From: an uncultured Flavobacteriaceae bacterium
Lineage (GTDB): Bacteria; Bacteroidota; Bacteroidia; Flavobacteriales; Flavobacteriaceae
Direction: 5' to 3'
Length of the DNA stretch: 40,630 nt
Assembly: GCA_938073895.1 (NCBI GenBank)
Contig: CALJFB010000006.1
Span: 1-40,630 of the forward strand
Numbering within the stretch: position 1 is the stretch's first letter; the number at the start of each line of letters is the position of its first letter. The position numbers and the translations under genes are program-made. Below the pieces are notes generated by a model. It saw only the letters and a list, made by a program, of their open reading frames with translations. It did no database searches and was not told where the DNA came from. Shown here piece after piece: positions 25,356 to 33,881 of the stretch.

Positions 25356-26402
25356 ATGAATTTAATAAAGGCTTACGGTACAGAAAATTCTAAAGCAGAT
25401 TTAAAAGAAATAATTATTGAACGTCGTGATGTTTTAGAAAACGATGTTAAAATAGATATACTCTATTGTGGTGTTTGCCATAGCGATATTCATGCAGCAA
25501 GAAATGATTGGGGAAATGCAAAATATCCTTTAGTACCTGGACATGAAATTGTTGGAAAAGTGGTTGCTGTTGGTAACAAAGTTATTAATTTTAAAGTAGA
25601 CGATATAGTTGGTGTTGGTTGCATGGTAGATTCTTGTAAGACATGTAATCCTTGCAAACAAGATTTAGAACAATTCTGCGAAAAAGGCATGGTTGGCACC
25701 TATAACGGAAAAGATAAACATACCGGAAAACAAACTTTTGGTGGCTATTCTACAAATATTATAGTTAAAGAAGATTTTGTTTTAAAAGTGCCTACTAACC
25801 TAGATTTAAAAGCCGTTGCTCCATTATTATGTGCAGGAATTACAACTTTTTCACCATTAAATCATTGGAAAATTAAAAAAGGAGACAAAGTTGGTGTTGT
25901 TGGTTTAGGTGGTTTAGGACATATGGGAATTAAGTTTGCTCATGCTATGGGCGCAGAAACTTACATGATTACTACAAGTCCAGGAAAAGCCCAAGATGCT
26001 AAAAGATTAGGTGCAGATGCTGTAATTATTTCTAAGAATGAAGATGAAATGAAAGCACATAAAAATTCATTCGATTTTATTTTAAATACAGTTCCTGTTA
26101 AACACGATATTAATCCATATTTGGGTTTACTTAAAATTGATGCAACTATGGTTATGGTTGGTGCTATAGAACCTCTAGAACCAATGCATGGTGGAAGTTT
26201 AATAATGGGAAGAAAACGTGTTGCAGGTTCATTAATTGGTGGAATTAAAGAAACGCAAGAAATGCTTGATTTTTGTGGTAAACATAACATTATAAGTGAT
26301 GTAGAAATGATAGCAATAAAAGATATTAATACAGCCTTTAATAGAGTGACAAAAAACGATGTTAAATACAGATTTGTTATAGATATGGAGACCTTAAAAT
26401 AA
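25356..26402 (+). CDS. Zinc-dependent alcohol dehydrogenase (YahK/CAD-like)
   Basis: A 348-aa medium-chain dehydrogenase/reductase that interconverts alcohols and aldehydes with NAD(P). Catalytic zinc ligands are C41 (GVCHSD), H63 and E64 (PGHE), and C159 (PLLCAGITTF). The structural-zinc cysteines are C94, C97, C100 and C108. The dinucleotide fold is GLGGLGHMG (183-191). The sequence is close to the YahK/cinnamyl-alcohol-dehydrogenase group, which prefers NADP and broad aldehydes. The gene is single, with a possible operator upstream and a hairpin terminator downstream. Confidence 0.93.
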   Translation: MNLIKAYGTENSKADLKEIIIERRDVLENDVKIDILYCGVCHSDIHAARNDWGNAKYPLVPGHEIVGKVVAVGNKVINFKVDDIVGVGCMVDSCKTCNPCKQDLEQFCEKGMVGTYNGKDKHTGKQTFGGYSTNIIVKEDFVLKVPTNLDLKAVAPLLCAGITTFSPLNHWKIKKGDKVGVVGLGGLGHMGIKFAHAMGAETYMITTSPGKAQDAKRLGADAVIISKNEDEMKAHKNSFDFILNTVPVKHDINPYLGLLKIDATMVMVGAIEPLEPMHGGSLIMGRKRVAGSLIGGIKETQEMLDFCGKHNIISDVEMIAIKDINTAFNRVTKNDVKYRFVIDMETLK

Positions 26403-26425
26403 TAATAAGATAAGTATATGTTAAA

Positions 26426-26458
26426 AACGGTTTCATTGATTTGAAATCGTTTTTTTTA
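26426..26458 (+). terminator. Terminator of the alcohol dehydrogenase gene
   Basis: AACGGTTTCA (26426-26435) pairs with TGAAATCGTT (26442-26451) with one G-T pair and a 6-nt loop. A run of T follows. Confidence 0.85.
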
Positions 26459-26512
26459 TGTAAACTTTGCAAATTATTAGCCAATCTAATTTTAGGCTAA
26501 ATTTTTAGTGTT

Positions 26513-27427
26513 ATGGAAAAAAAATCATCAACAATAGTAATTGTTTTAGCGTTTATTGCTATTTATGTTATTTGGGGTTCTACCTATTTATTTAATAAAA
26601 TTGCAGTTACAGAAATTCCTGCTTTGTATTTAGGTGCAGTTCGTTTTAGTATTGCAGGAATTCTAATTATAATTATTGCAAAACTCTTAAAATTGCCCTT
26701 AAATATTACAAAAAAACAATTTAGAAACTCTGTAATTGCCGGATTCTTGTTTTTAGTATATGGAAATGGTGTATTTGTTTGGGCTTTAAATTATTTAGAT
26801 AGTGGTTTTGCGGCATTATTAGCTTCTACACAACCATTAGCAGTCTTAGTTTTAATGCGAATAATTGATAACAAAAAAGTGCAATTAAAGTCTATAATTG
26901 GAATTGTCTTGGGATTAATAGGAATGTATTTATTAGTTTCGCAAAAAGGAATTACAGCAAATAAAGACAGTATTTTGGGGATATTCATGATCTTTACATG
27001 TGTATTTAGTTGGAGTTACGGAAGTATATTTGTGTCTAAAGCAGATTTGCCTAAAAACTTCTTTGTTGCAACAGGTTACCAAATGTTAACAGCAAGCGTT
27101 ATTTTATTTCTAGGCAGTCTATTATTTAAAGAATCTTGGGTGTCTCCATTAAAATGGAGTAATCCAGCACAATGGTCTGTATTATTTTTAATAGTATTTG
27201 GTGGAATTGTAGCCTTTACAGCATTTAATTATCTACTAAAAAAAGTTTCTACAGATAAAGTAGCATCAAGTGCCTATGTAAATCCTGTTATTGCTTTAAT
27301 ATTAGGTTGGCTAGTTTTAGACGAATCTATATCAAAACAATCTTTAATTGCTGCAGTAATATTACTAACTGGTGTATATTTTATAGCATCAAGAAAGGAA
27401 AAACGTTCTGTTAAATCTAAGATTTAA
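26513..27427 (+). CDS. EamA/DMT-superfamily transporter
   Basis: A 304-aa inner-membrane carrier of the drug/metabolite transporter superfamily. It has ten hydrophobic helices arranged as two EamA repeats: about 8-140, with YVIWGSTYLFNKIAVTEIPAL and the FAALLASTQPLAVLVLMRI block, and about 155-292, with SSAYVNPVIALILGWLVLDE. The conserved GSTY and 'P..a.llg.l.l.E' patterns identify the family. The substrate cannot be told. The basic C-terminus is cytoplasmic. Confidence 0.92.
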   Translation: MEKKSSTIVIVLAFIAIYVIWGSTYLFNKIAVTEIPALYLGAVRFSIAGILIIIIAKLLKLPLNITKKQFRNSVIAGFLFLVYGNGVFVWALNYLDSGFAALLASTQPLAVLVLMRIIDNKKVQLKSIIGIVLGLIGMYLLVSQKGITANKDSILGIFMIFTCVFSWSYGSIFVSKADLPKNFFVATGYQMLTASVILFLGSLLFKESWVSPLKWSNPAQWSVLFLIVFGGIVAFTAFNYLLKKVSTDKVASSAYVNPVIALILGWLVLDESISKQSLIAAVILLTGVYFIASRKEKRSVKSKI

Positions 27428-27558
27428 TAATATTTATAAGCTTTGCATATTTACGTAGAATAAAATCATTTTTGAGATTTATAGATTTTTTAAGATAATT
27501 CTTACTTAAATCCAATAGCTTTTATTTAATTTTAGCTAAAATTAAATGTCTTAAATTT

Positions 27559-30006
27559 ATGAATAAATATATACTCTTAGTTTTAACTTGTGTGATGTAC
27601 TTAACAACATTAAATACTCAAGCACAATCTAAAAGAAAAAAGAAAAAAAACGACAATACAGTTGCTGCTACTCAAAAAGCCAAAAGTAAAAAGTCTAAAG
27701 ACAATATTAAGCCTTACAACGAAGTCATTACAAGTAAAGCTATAACAGATAATGGTTTGTTTTTGGTACATAAAGTAGAGGATAAGTACTATTTTGAAAT
27801 ACCAAATACACATTTAGGAAAAGAAATGCTTTTAGTAAGCAGAATTTCTAAATTACCCGCAAATTTAGGTGGTGGATATATAAACTCGGGTTCTAAAACC
27901 GGACAGCGATTGATCGTTTGGGAACGTTTTGAAAATAAAATTTTAATTAAAGAACGCTCATACAATGCTGTTGCAAATCCAGAATTGCCTATAAGTATTT
28001 CTGTGCAATCAAATAATTACGAACCAGTACTAAATGCGTTTAATATTGTTGCATTTAATAAAGACTCTACGGCAATAGTTATAGATGTTACAAAGTTTTA
28101 CAGCTCAGATATTAAAGCATTAAGTGGCTTAAATGGTAATTTAAGAACAAAATACAAAGTAAAAAACTTAGATGCTTCTAGAAGTTTTATTAATGGAATT
28201 AAAAGTTTTCCTAAGAACATTGAAGTTATTCAAGATTTAACTTACAATGCTTCAAAACCACCTTCTTCTTATAGTTCTCAAACTATTAGCATGCAAATGA
28301 ATCAATCTATGATTTTATTACCGGAAAAACCTATGCAACCACGCTTTGCAGACGAACGCGTTGGCTGGTTTACCTATAGTCAAGTAGATTATGGAAGTAA
28401 TAAATTAAAAGCAGACAAGAAAACATACATTAGACGTTGGAAATTAGAACCAAAAGACCCAGAAGCTTACGCTAGAGGTGAATTGGTAGAGCCTATAAAA
28501 CCAATAGTATACTATTTAGATCCAGCAACGCCAAAATCATTAAGAAAATATATTAAAGAAGGTATTGAATTATGGCAAGGACCATTTGAAACTGCAGGAT
28601 TTAAAAATGCAATTATAGCTAAAGATCCACCTACAAAAGAAGAAGATCCGGATTTTAGTCCCGAAGATATTAGGTATTCTGTAATTAGATATATAGCAAG
28701 TGAAACAAGAAATGCAATTGGACCAAGTGTTTCTGATCCAAGAAGTGGCGAGATTATAGAAAGTGATATTATATGGTATCACAACCATTTACGCTCTTAC
28801 AGAAACCGTTATCTTTTAGAAACTGGTGCTGCAAATCCAAATGCAAGAACTTTAGATACGCCAGCAGAAGATATTGGTGAAATGATGAAAATGGTAATTG
28901 CACACGAAGTTGGGCATGCTTTAGGATTACCACATAACATGAGTGCTAGTAAAGCTTACAATGTAGAAAGTTATAGAAATGGTGCATTTACCCAAGAATT
29001 TGGAATTGCATCTACAATTATGGATTATGCGCGTTACAATTATATTGCACAACCTGGAGATAAGAATATTAGGTTTATTCGTAAAATTGGACCTTATGAT
29101 CATTATGCAATAAATTGGGGTTATAGAAATATTCCAGAAGCAAAAACTGCGGAAAATGAAAAATTAACTTTAAATAAATGGATCTTAGAAAAAAGTGGAG
29201 ATCCTAAATATTTATTCGGAAAGCAGAGTAGTACCTTTGATCCAACATCTCAAACAGAAGATATTGGTAATAATGCTATAAAAGCATCAGATTATGCACT
29301 TAAAAATCTAAAAATTGTAGCTAAAAACTTACCGCAATGGACAAGTAGTCAAACCAATAATTATAACGATTTAAGAGAGCTTTACGGTGAATTATTAGGA
29401 TGTTATAATAGATATGTAGTTCACGTTTTAGAAAATATTGGTGGTGTAAAAGAATATCTAGTTACACCAAATCAAGGCGGCGTATCGTATGAAGCTGTTA
29501 ATAAACTAACTCAACAAGAAACCCTACAATGGCTGCATAAAAACGCATTTAAAACGCCTTTATGGTTGTTAGACAAAACAATGCTTCAAAATGTAAATTA
29601 TACGGATTATACCGAACGATTAAGACGTTTACAAAGTAGATATATATCTAAATTACTAGATACAGATCGCTTAGAAAGATTAATTAATCATACTAGCTTA
29701 GATAAGTATAATTATAGCGTTTTAGAATTAATGCAAGGCTTACGAAAAGGCATTTTTTCTGAAATAAATGCTACACAAAATGTAGATATATACAGAAGAA
29801 ACTTACAACGTACCTATGTAAATAGACTTGCTTTTTTAATGTCAGAAAATTCTAAATCAGATATTAAAGCTATAACTCGTGGCGAATTAAACATTTTAAA
29901 ATCTCAATGTATTAAAGCGCAATATAGAGCTGTTAATACTATAACAAAATATCATTACAGAGATTTAAAAGAGCAAATCGATAAAATTTTAAATCCTAGA
30001 AATTAA
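27559..30006 (+). CDS. Secreted zinc metalloprotease (DUF5117/DUF4953 type)
   Basis: An 815-aa exported protein. Its signal peptide (NKYILLVLTCVMYLTTLNTQAQ) is followed by a basic Lys/Asn stretch. The N-terminal half (about 60-220) and the segment around YYLDPATPKSLRKYIKEGI resemble the DUF5117 and DUF4953 domains found together in Bacteroidota proteins. The zinc site is HEVGH (449-453) with the third His at 459 (GLPHN), an extended metzincin HExxHxxxxxH motif, and a met-turn-like TIMDYARYN follows. It is probably periplasmic or surface-exposed; the substrate is not known. The downstream FAD oxidoreductase is 110 bp away. Confidence 0.9.
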   Translation: MNKYILLVLTCVMYLTTLNTQAQSKRKKKKNDNTVAATQKAKSKKSKDNIKPYNEVITSKAITDNGLFLVHKVEDKYYFEIPNTHLGKEMLLVSRISKLPANLGGGYINSGSKTGQRLIVWERFENKILIKERSYNAVANPELPISISVQSNNYEPVLNAFNIVAFNKDSTAIVIDVTKFYSSDIKALSGLNGNLRTKYKVKNLDASRSFINGIKSFPKNIEVIQDLTYNASKPPSSYSSQTISMQMNQSMILLPEKPMQPRFADERVGWFTYSQVDYGSNKLKADKKTYIRRWKLEPKDPEAYARGELVEPIKPIVYYLDPATPKSLRKYIKEGIELWQGPFETAGFKNAIIAKDPPTKEEDPDFSPEDIRYSVIRYIASETRNAIGPSVSDPRSGEIIESDIIWYHNHLRSYRNRYLLETGAANPNARTLDTPAEDIGEMMKMVIAHEVGHALGLPHNMSASKAYNVESYRNGAFTQEFGIASTIMDYARYNYIAQPGDKNIRFIRKIGPYDHYAINWGYRNIPEAKTAENEKLTLNKWILEKSGDPKYLFGKQSSTFDPTSQTEDIGNNAIKASDYALKNLKIVAKNLPQWTSSQTNNYNDLRELYGELLGCYNRYVVHVLENIGGVKEYLVTPNQGGVSYEAVNKLTQQETLQWLHKNAFKTPLWLLDKTMLQNVNYTDYTERLRRLQSRYISKLLDTDRLERLINHTSLDKYNYSVLELMQGLRKGIFSEINATQNVDIYRRNLQRTYVNRLAFLMSENSKSDIKAITRGELNILKSQCIKAQYRAVNTITKYHYRDLKEQIDKILNPRN

Positions 30007-30115
30007 TTTTAAGTTAGACATTTAACCGTCCTATTAATTTTATGTTCAAGGTGCTTTTTTCTTATGAAGAAAGTAGAATTTATTATCAAAATTTAAATCA
30101 TTTAAAGAAGCTAAA

Positions 30116-31354
30116 ATGAATAAAAAGGTACATATAATTGGTGCAGGAATTAGTGGGTTAATAACAGCTATAGAATTAGAAAAAGCAGGTTACAACCCAA
30201 CTATTATAGAAGCCACTAATTCTGTTGGTGGACGTGTTAAAAGCGATGTTATAGACGGTTTTGTTTTAGACCATGGATTTCAAGTTCTTTTAGACGCTTA
30301 TCCTAAAGCTAAAAAATATTTAGATTACAATGCTTTAGAATTGCAAAAATTAATTCCTGGTGCTATTATTTTTAAAAATGGAAAAACACAAACTATTGGC
30401 GATCCTTTGCGCCAATTAAACTTACTATTTCCAACTATAATTACAAGTATTGGTTCTTTAAAAGACAAATTAACTATTCTAAAATTAAATTTAGATTTAA
30501 AAAATAAATCTATAGATTCAATTTTTAATGACACAGCTCATACAACAACTTTAGAGTACCTAAAAGCAAAAGGGTTTTCTAATAAAATTATAACAAACTT
30601 TTTTAAACCATTTTTTTCGGGTATATTTTTAGAAACCGAATTAAAAACTTCAAGTGTAATGTTTGAGTTTATTTATAAAATGTTTGGTGAAGGTTTAGCT
30701 GTAATACCTAAAAACGGAATGCAAGCAATTCCAAATCAATTAAAATCGCAATTAAAACGAACTAATTTTATATTTAATTCTCCTGTAAGTAAAGTTGAAG
30801 AAAAGTTAATAACATTACAAGATAACTCATGTATTGAAACCGATATAACGGTTATTGCTACAGAAAGTTCCAAAATTTTAAACACAGAAGAAAAGGTCCA
30901 ATGGAAATCTTGTGACAACCTTTATTTTACAGTTGAAAAAGATACTTTAAAGCAACCAATAATTGGATTGTTAGCTGATGAAAACGCGCTAATTAACAAT
31001 CTGTTTTTTACTACAAGTATAGATAATAATAATAATAATAATACGTCTAAAGCACATTTATTATCCGTAACTATTGTTAAAGAACATAACTTTACTGAAA
31101 TTGATCTTATTAAAAAAGTAGAAGCAGAGCTTAAAAATAAATGTAAAATTATAACTAAGACCTTTATTAAACGATACAGAATAAAACAAGCCTTACCAGA
31201 TTTAAAAAGTATTAAAAACAACTTAGATTCTGAAAGCTTAAAAAAATCTAACACACTATTTTTAGTAGGCGATTATACTTTAAATGGCTCTTTAAATGCA
31301 GCAATGACAAGTGGAGAACAAGTTGCTAAACATATTATAGAGTTAAATAATTAG
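30116..31354 (+). CDS. FAD-dependent amine oxidase-like oxidoreductase
   Basis: A 412-aa flavoprotein of the amine-oxidase/phytoene-desaturase-like class. The N-terminal dinucleotide motif is GAGISG (9-14), then IIEATNSVGGRVKSD and LDHGFQVLLDAYP. A C-terminal FAD segment is FLVGDYTLNGSLNAAMTSGEQVAKHI. There is no membrane anchor. Substrates of this Bacteroidota subgroup are not settled, and no carotenoid or haem genes are nearby. An in-frame AAT repeat encodes six consecutive Asn (about 304-309). Confidence 0.88.
   Translation: MNKKVHIIGAGISGLITAIELEKAGYNPTIIEATNSVGGRVKSDVIDGFVLDHGFQVLLDAYPKAKKYLDYNALELQKLIPGAIIFKNGKTQTIGDPLRQLNLLFPTIITSIGSLKDKLTILKLNLDLKNKSIDSIFNDTAHTTTLEYLKAKGFSNKIITNFFKPFFSGIFLETELKTSSVMFEFIYKMFGEGLAVIPKNGMQAIPNQLKSQLKRTNFIFNSPVSKVEEKLITLQDNSCIETDITVIATESSKILNTEEKVQWKSCDNLYFTVEKDTLKQPIIGLLADENALINNLFFTTSIDNNNNNNTSKAHLLSVTIVKEHNFTEIDLIKKVEAELKNKCKIITKTFIKRYRIKQALPDLKSIKNNLDSESLKKSNTLFLVGDYTLNGSLNAAMTSGEQVAKHIIELNN
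31025..31042 (+). repeat. (AAT)6 trinucleotide repeat in the FAD oxidoreductase gene
   Basis: Six tandem AAT codons encode six Asn in a loop. The repeat is in frame, so copy-number slippage would change loop length and not the frame. Confidence 0.8.
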
Positions 31355-31368
31355 ATTAATTATAGGCT

Positions 31369-31743
31369 TTAAATTGCATATTTTTTTAATAATTCTAACG
31401 ATACATATTTTAAAGCAATTTTGTTGGTTGATTTTAGACTTATTTTAGGTGCAACATTAGCTTTTTCTGCTTGTTTCCATCTAGACACACATAAGCACCA
31501 TTTATCACCAGGTTTTAATCCAGGGAAATTCCAATGTGGTTTTGCTGTAGATAAATCATTTCCTTGTAATTGTGTATATTTTAAAAACTCCTTTGTCATA
31601 ATAGCACAAACTACATGTGTCCCAAAATCGTCTGGCGTAGTATTACAGAATCCATCTCTTAGATAACCTGTTAAAGGATTACAAGAACAGTTTTCTAAAG
31701 GTGTATCTAAAACATTTAACGTGATATTTTTATTTGTTGTCAT
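31369..31743 (-). CDS. DUF2237 family protein
   Basis: A 124-aa protein with the family pattern: NVLDTPLENCSCNPLTGYLRDGFC, then TTPDDFGTHVVCAIMTKEFLKYTQLQGNDL, and FPGLKPGDKWCLCVSRWKQA (split here). The many conserved Cys and His suggest metal binding or a redox site, but the function is not known. It is convergent with the FAD oxidoreductase (14 bp between stops), with no clear hairpin between them. Confidence 0.88.
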   Translation of the reverse strand: MTTNKNITLNVLDTPLENCSCNPLTGYLRDGFCNTTPDDFGTHVVCAIMTKEFLKYTQLQGNDLSTAKPHWNFPGLKPGDKWCLCVSRWKQAEKANVAPKISLKSTNKIALKYVSLELLKKYAI

Positions 31744-31775
31744 AAAACAAAGATAAAGGTTTATATAATATATTC

Positions 31776-31960
31776 TATTTTACATAATATTAATTATAGT
31801 GCATTTCACAACAATTAGCGAAATAGCGCTTTTGGGCGATATTTTACATAATTAATGATATAATTGCCTTTAGGCTTATATCGAGTAATTATGTAAAGCT
31901 AATTGTGGCTTCGTTAGAATAATTTAGATGTGTAGCTATAATTAAATATTATGTAAAATA
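31776..31960. mobile_element. TA-bounded nested palindrome, possible MITE or attC-like element
   Basis: The outer arms 31776-31799 and 31936-31960 are reverse complements over 24 nt with a single one-base indel. Inner arms 31844-31863 and 31876-31896 pair, starting with TTACATAATTA, and a tip GCC-TTTA-GGC closes the centre (31866-31875). A third short pair is ACAATTAGC (31811-31819) with GCTAATTGT (31898-31906). The 9-mer TTACATAAT or its complement occurs four times inside and once more at 32048-32056. The outer ends read TA-TTTTACATAAT and ATTATGTAAAA-TA. TA at both borders fits a miniature element moved by an IS630/mariner-type transposase, but chance or an attC-like site is not excluded. 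Confidence 0.45.
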
Positions 31961-32047
31961 TCCCAAAGTGTGTTGTACTCAAAATAAACGTTTGTACTTG
32001 GGTCATTAAACAATTAAATGGTTTGCTTCGCAGAGTTTTTTTTAAAC

Positions 32048-32067
32048 ATTATGTAACTATAATTAGC
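32048..32067 (+). repeat. Fifth copy of the ATTATGTAA motif
   Basis: ATTATGTAA-CTATAATTA repeats the two halves of the right palindrome arm (31936-31960) in swapped order, about 90 bp beyond it. It suggests a second, partial element or rearranged end. Confidence 0.35.
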
Positions 32068-32241
32068 CGCTACCAAGCGCTCGATTGTTTTATAAAATCA
32101 AATTGCTCTGGAAATATATTTAAAACAAAATTTAAATCGTTGAATAATAATTTATGAACTTTAAAAGATTAATTTAATACAATAAAACAGGGATTTAAGT
32201 TAATTAATACATTAAACCATTTAATAACATTAAATCTAAAG

Positions 32242-32249
32242 TATCTTTG
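32242..32249 (+). promoter_or_regulatory. -7 box of the thiE-like pair
   Basis: TATCTTTG matches TAnnTTTG exactly, 22 bp before the ATG at 32272. There is no TPP riboswitch between it and the gene: the leader is only about 20 nt. Confidence 0.55.
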
Positions 32250-32271
32250 TAACTGAAATTAATACAAATAA

Positions 32272-32859
32272 ATGATAGTTGTAATTGCTCCAGAAACAGA
32301 TATTCCAAACGAAATTGAAATTCTTAATAATTTATTTCAAGAAGGATTAGAATATTATCATTTAAGAAAACCTACTAAAGATTATAAAGCACATTGCGCT
32401 TATATAAACCAAATTGATAAACACTTCCATAATAGAATAATTGTACATTATTATCATGAATTGATTAACGATTTTAATTTAAAAGGTATTCATTTTCAAG
32501 AAAAGGAAAGAATTAAATATATAGATAATCCTGGTCAATATTTTAAAAATCTTAGCTTATTTGGAAAAACAATTAGTTCGTCTTTTCATGAGCTTAAAGA
32601 CTTAGAAGACTGTTATTTTGAATTCGATTATCACTTGTTAAGTCCCGTTTTTTCATCAATATCTAAAAAAGGTTATAATGGTCGTGAATTTAATGTTACT
32701 GGGATTGATAAAAGAATTATTGGTATGGGCGGAGTTTCTGTAAACAATTTATCTAAATTTGAAGATTTAGGCTTTACTGGTGTTGGCGTTTTAGGTGGTA
32801 TTTGGAATAGTAATTCTCCTGTAGACGTTTTCAAAACAATGATGAAACATTATAAGTAA
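32272..32859 (+). CDS. Divergent thiamine-phosphate-synthase-like protein
   Basis: A 195-aa TIM-barrel protein of the ThiE/TenI family. It has the Bacteroidota variant motif YYHLRKPTKDY near the N-terminus, IIVHYYHELINDFNLKGIHF in place of the usual aspartate-rich 'DGVHLG' block, and a C-terminal GMGGVSVNNLSKFEDLGFTGVGVLGGIW phosphate-binding-like region. The ThiE pyrophosphate-site residues (the TxTK loop) are not visible. It may be a TenI-like tautomerase or a paralogue that has lost synthase activity. It is followed 34 bp later by the canonical copy, so the two probably form one transcript. Confidence 0.85.
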   Translation: MIVVIAPETDIPNEIEILNNLFQEGLEYYHLRKPTKDYKAHCAYINQIDKHFHNRIIVHYYHELINDFNLKGIHFQEKERIKYIDNPGQYFKNLSLFGKTISSSFHELKDLEDCYFEFDYHLLSPVFSSISKKGYNGREFNVTGIDKRIIGMGGVSVNNLSKFEDLGFTGVGVLGGIWNSNSPVDVFKTMMKHYK

Positions 32860-32893
32860 TTAACTTTAGAAATTTAGAATTAAAATTTAAATA

Positions 32894-33544
32894 ATGATTA
32901 TACCAAAACTACATTATATATCTCAAGGAAATTCTCCTAAAGAGCATTTAGAAAACATACAAAAAGCCTGTACTTCTGGTGCTGAACTGGTTCAGTTACG
33001 TTTAAAAAATGTATCAGAAAAAAAATTATTAAAGATTGCTACACAAGCAAAAGAAATTACATCTCATTTTCAAACTCGTTTAATTATTAGCGATAATTAC
33101 AAAATAGCAAAAGAAATAAAAGCCGATGGTGTACATCTTGGGCCTTTAGATACTTGTCCTTTAGTTGCTAGAAAGCATTTATACAGTTGGCAAACTATTG
33201 GTGCAACTGCAAATACATTACATGATTGCGAAACCTTGTTGGATAAAGAGGTTAATTATATTAGTTTAGGACCATTAAGAGAAACAACAACTAAAGAAAA
33301 CACAAGTCCAATTCTAGGATTAAATGGTATTAAAGCTATAACAAATGTTTTAAAAACACCTATTCCAATTATTGCTGTTGGCGGAATTACTACTGAAGAT
33401 ATTAAGGATTTATTAGCTGTCGAAATTTCTGGTGTTGCTATTTCTAATGCTATTACACAGAATTTTGATTCTATAAGAACGTTTAATAAACTACTAAGTG
33501 CTTCATCTACAGAAGAACAACGTTATACGTTTAATAAAGAATAA
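32894..33544 (+). CDS. thiE: Thiamine-phosphate synthase
   Basis: A 216-aa TIM-barrel enzyme joining HMP-PP and thiazole phosphate into thiamine phosphate. Motifs are ELVQLRLKN (substrate strand), LIISDNYKIAKEIKADGVHLG (given in part; the D of ISDN and DGVHLG are the Mg/pyrophosphate block), YISLGPLRETTTKEN (the T-T-K loop for pyrophosphate), and the phosphate-binding IIAVGGIT and GVAISNAI. The length is normal. It is second in a two-gene unit. Other thi genes are not adjacent, unlike the usual thiSCEGH cluster of the phylum. A hairpin terminator follows. Confidence 0.92.
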   Translation: MIIPKLHYISQGNSPKEHLENIQKACTSGAELVQLRLKNVSEKKLLKIATQAKEITSHFQTRLIISDNYKIAKEIKADGVHLGPLDTCPLVARKHLYSWQTIGATANTLHDCETLLDKEVNYISLGPLRETTTKENTSPILGLNGIKAITNVLKTPIPIIAVGGITTEDIKDLLAVEISGVAISNAITQNFDSIRTFNKLLSASSTEEQRYTFNKE

Positions 33545-33573
33545 GAAAAAAGACATGTTATAATAAAACAAGC

Positions 33574-33606
33574 AAAAACGCAATCTTATTAAGATTGCGT
33601 TTTTTT
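33574..33606 (+). terminator. Terminator of thiE
   Basis: AAAAACGCAATCTT (33574-33587) pairs perfectly with AAGATTGCGTTTTT (33591-33604) with a 3-nt loop, followed by more T. Confidence 0.9.
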
Positions 33607-33636
33607 GTGAATACTTTTATTTAAAATTTCCGCAAT

Positions 33637-33667
33637 AAAAAAGCCCATCTAAAAGATGAGCTTTTTT
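33637..33667 (-). terminator. Terminator of the CspA gene
   Basis: AAAAAAGCCCATCT (33637-33650) pairs with AGATGAGCTTTTTT (33654-33667), with one non-Watson-Crick pair and a 3-nt loop. The minus-strand T-run follows the stem. It lies 23 bp beyond the stop of the CspA gene. Confidence 0.88.
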
Positions 33668-33689
33668 TGAAAAAATATATGAATATATC

Positions 33690-33881
33690 TTAGATAACTT
33701 TTACGTTAACCGCGTTTAATCCTTTGTTTCCTTCTTGTAATTCGAACTCAACTTCGTCACCTTCTCTAATCTCATCGATTAATCCAGAAATGTGTACAAA
33801 ATGGTCTCTTTCAACTCCTTCTTCAGTTATGAATCCAAATCCTTTAGTGTCGTTGAAAAATTTTACTGTTCCTTTGTTCAT
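33690..33881 (-). CDS. CspA-family cold-shock protein
   Basis: A 63-aa single cold-shock domain, an RNA/ssDNA chaperone. RNP1 is KGFGFI (13-18). RNP2 reads HFVHIS (27-32), followed by GLIDEI where many CspAs have HFSAI-type residues. It is monocistronic, with a well-formed promoter and terminator. Whether it is cold-induced cannot be told; the 5' leader is only about 30 nt, short for an E. coli-style cspA thermosensor. Confidence 0.96.
   Translation of the reverse strand: MNKGTVKFFNDTKGFGFITEEGVERDHFVHISGLIDEIREGDEVEFELQEGNKGLNAVNVKVI

Larger units (their letters stand above)
31744..32271. other. Gene-free 528-bp region with a large palindrome
   Basis: No reading frame worth calling. It holds the 185-bp nested palindrome (31776-31960), further motif copies to about 32067, and the -7 box of the downstream gene at 32242-32249. 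The DNA between 31980 and 32200 looks like decayed or non-coding accessory sequence. Confidence 0.65.

Noticed and set aside
32100-32271. TPP riboswitch upstream of the thiE-like pair
   Set aside because: No conserved CTGAGA-type core was found, and the -7 box leaves only about 20 nt of leader.
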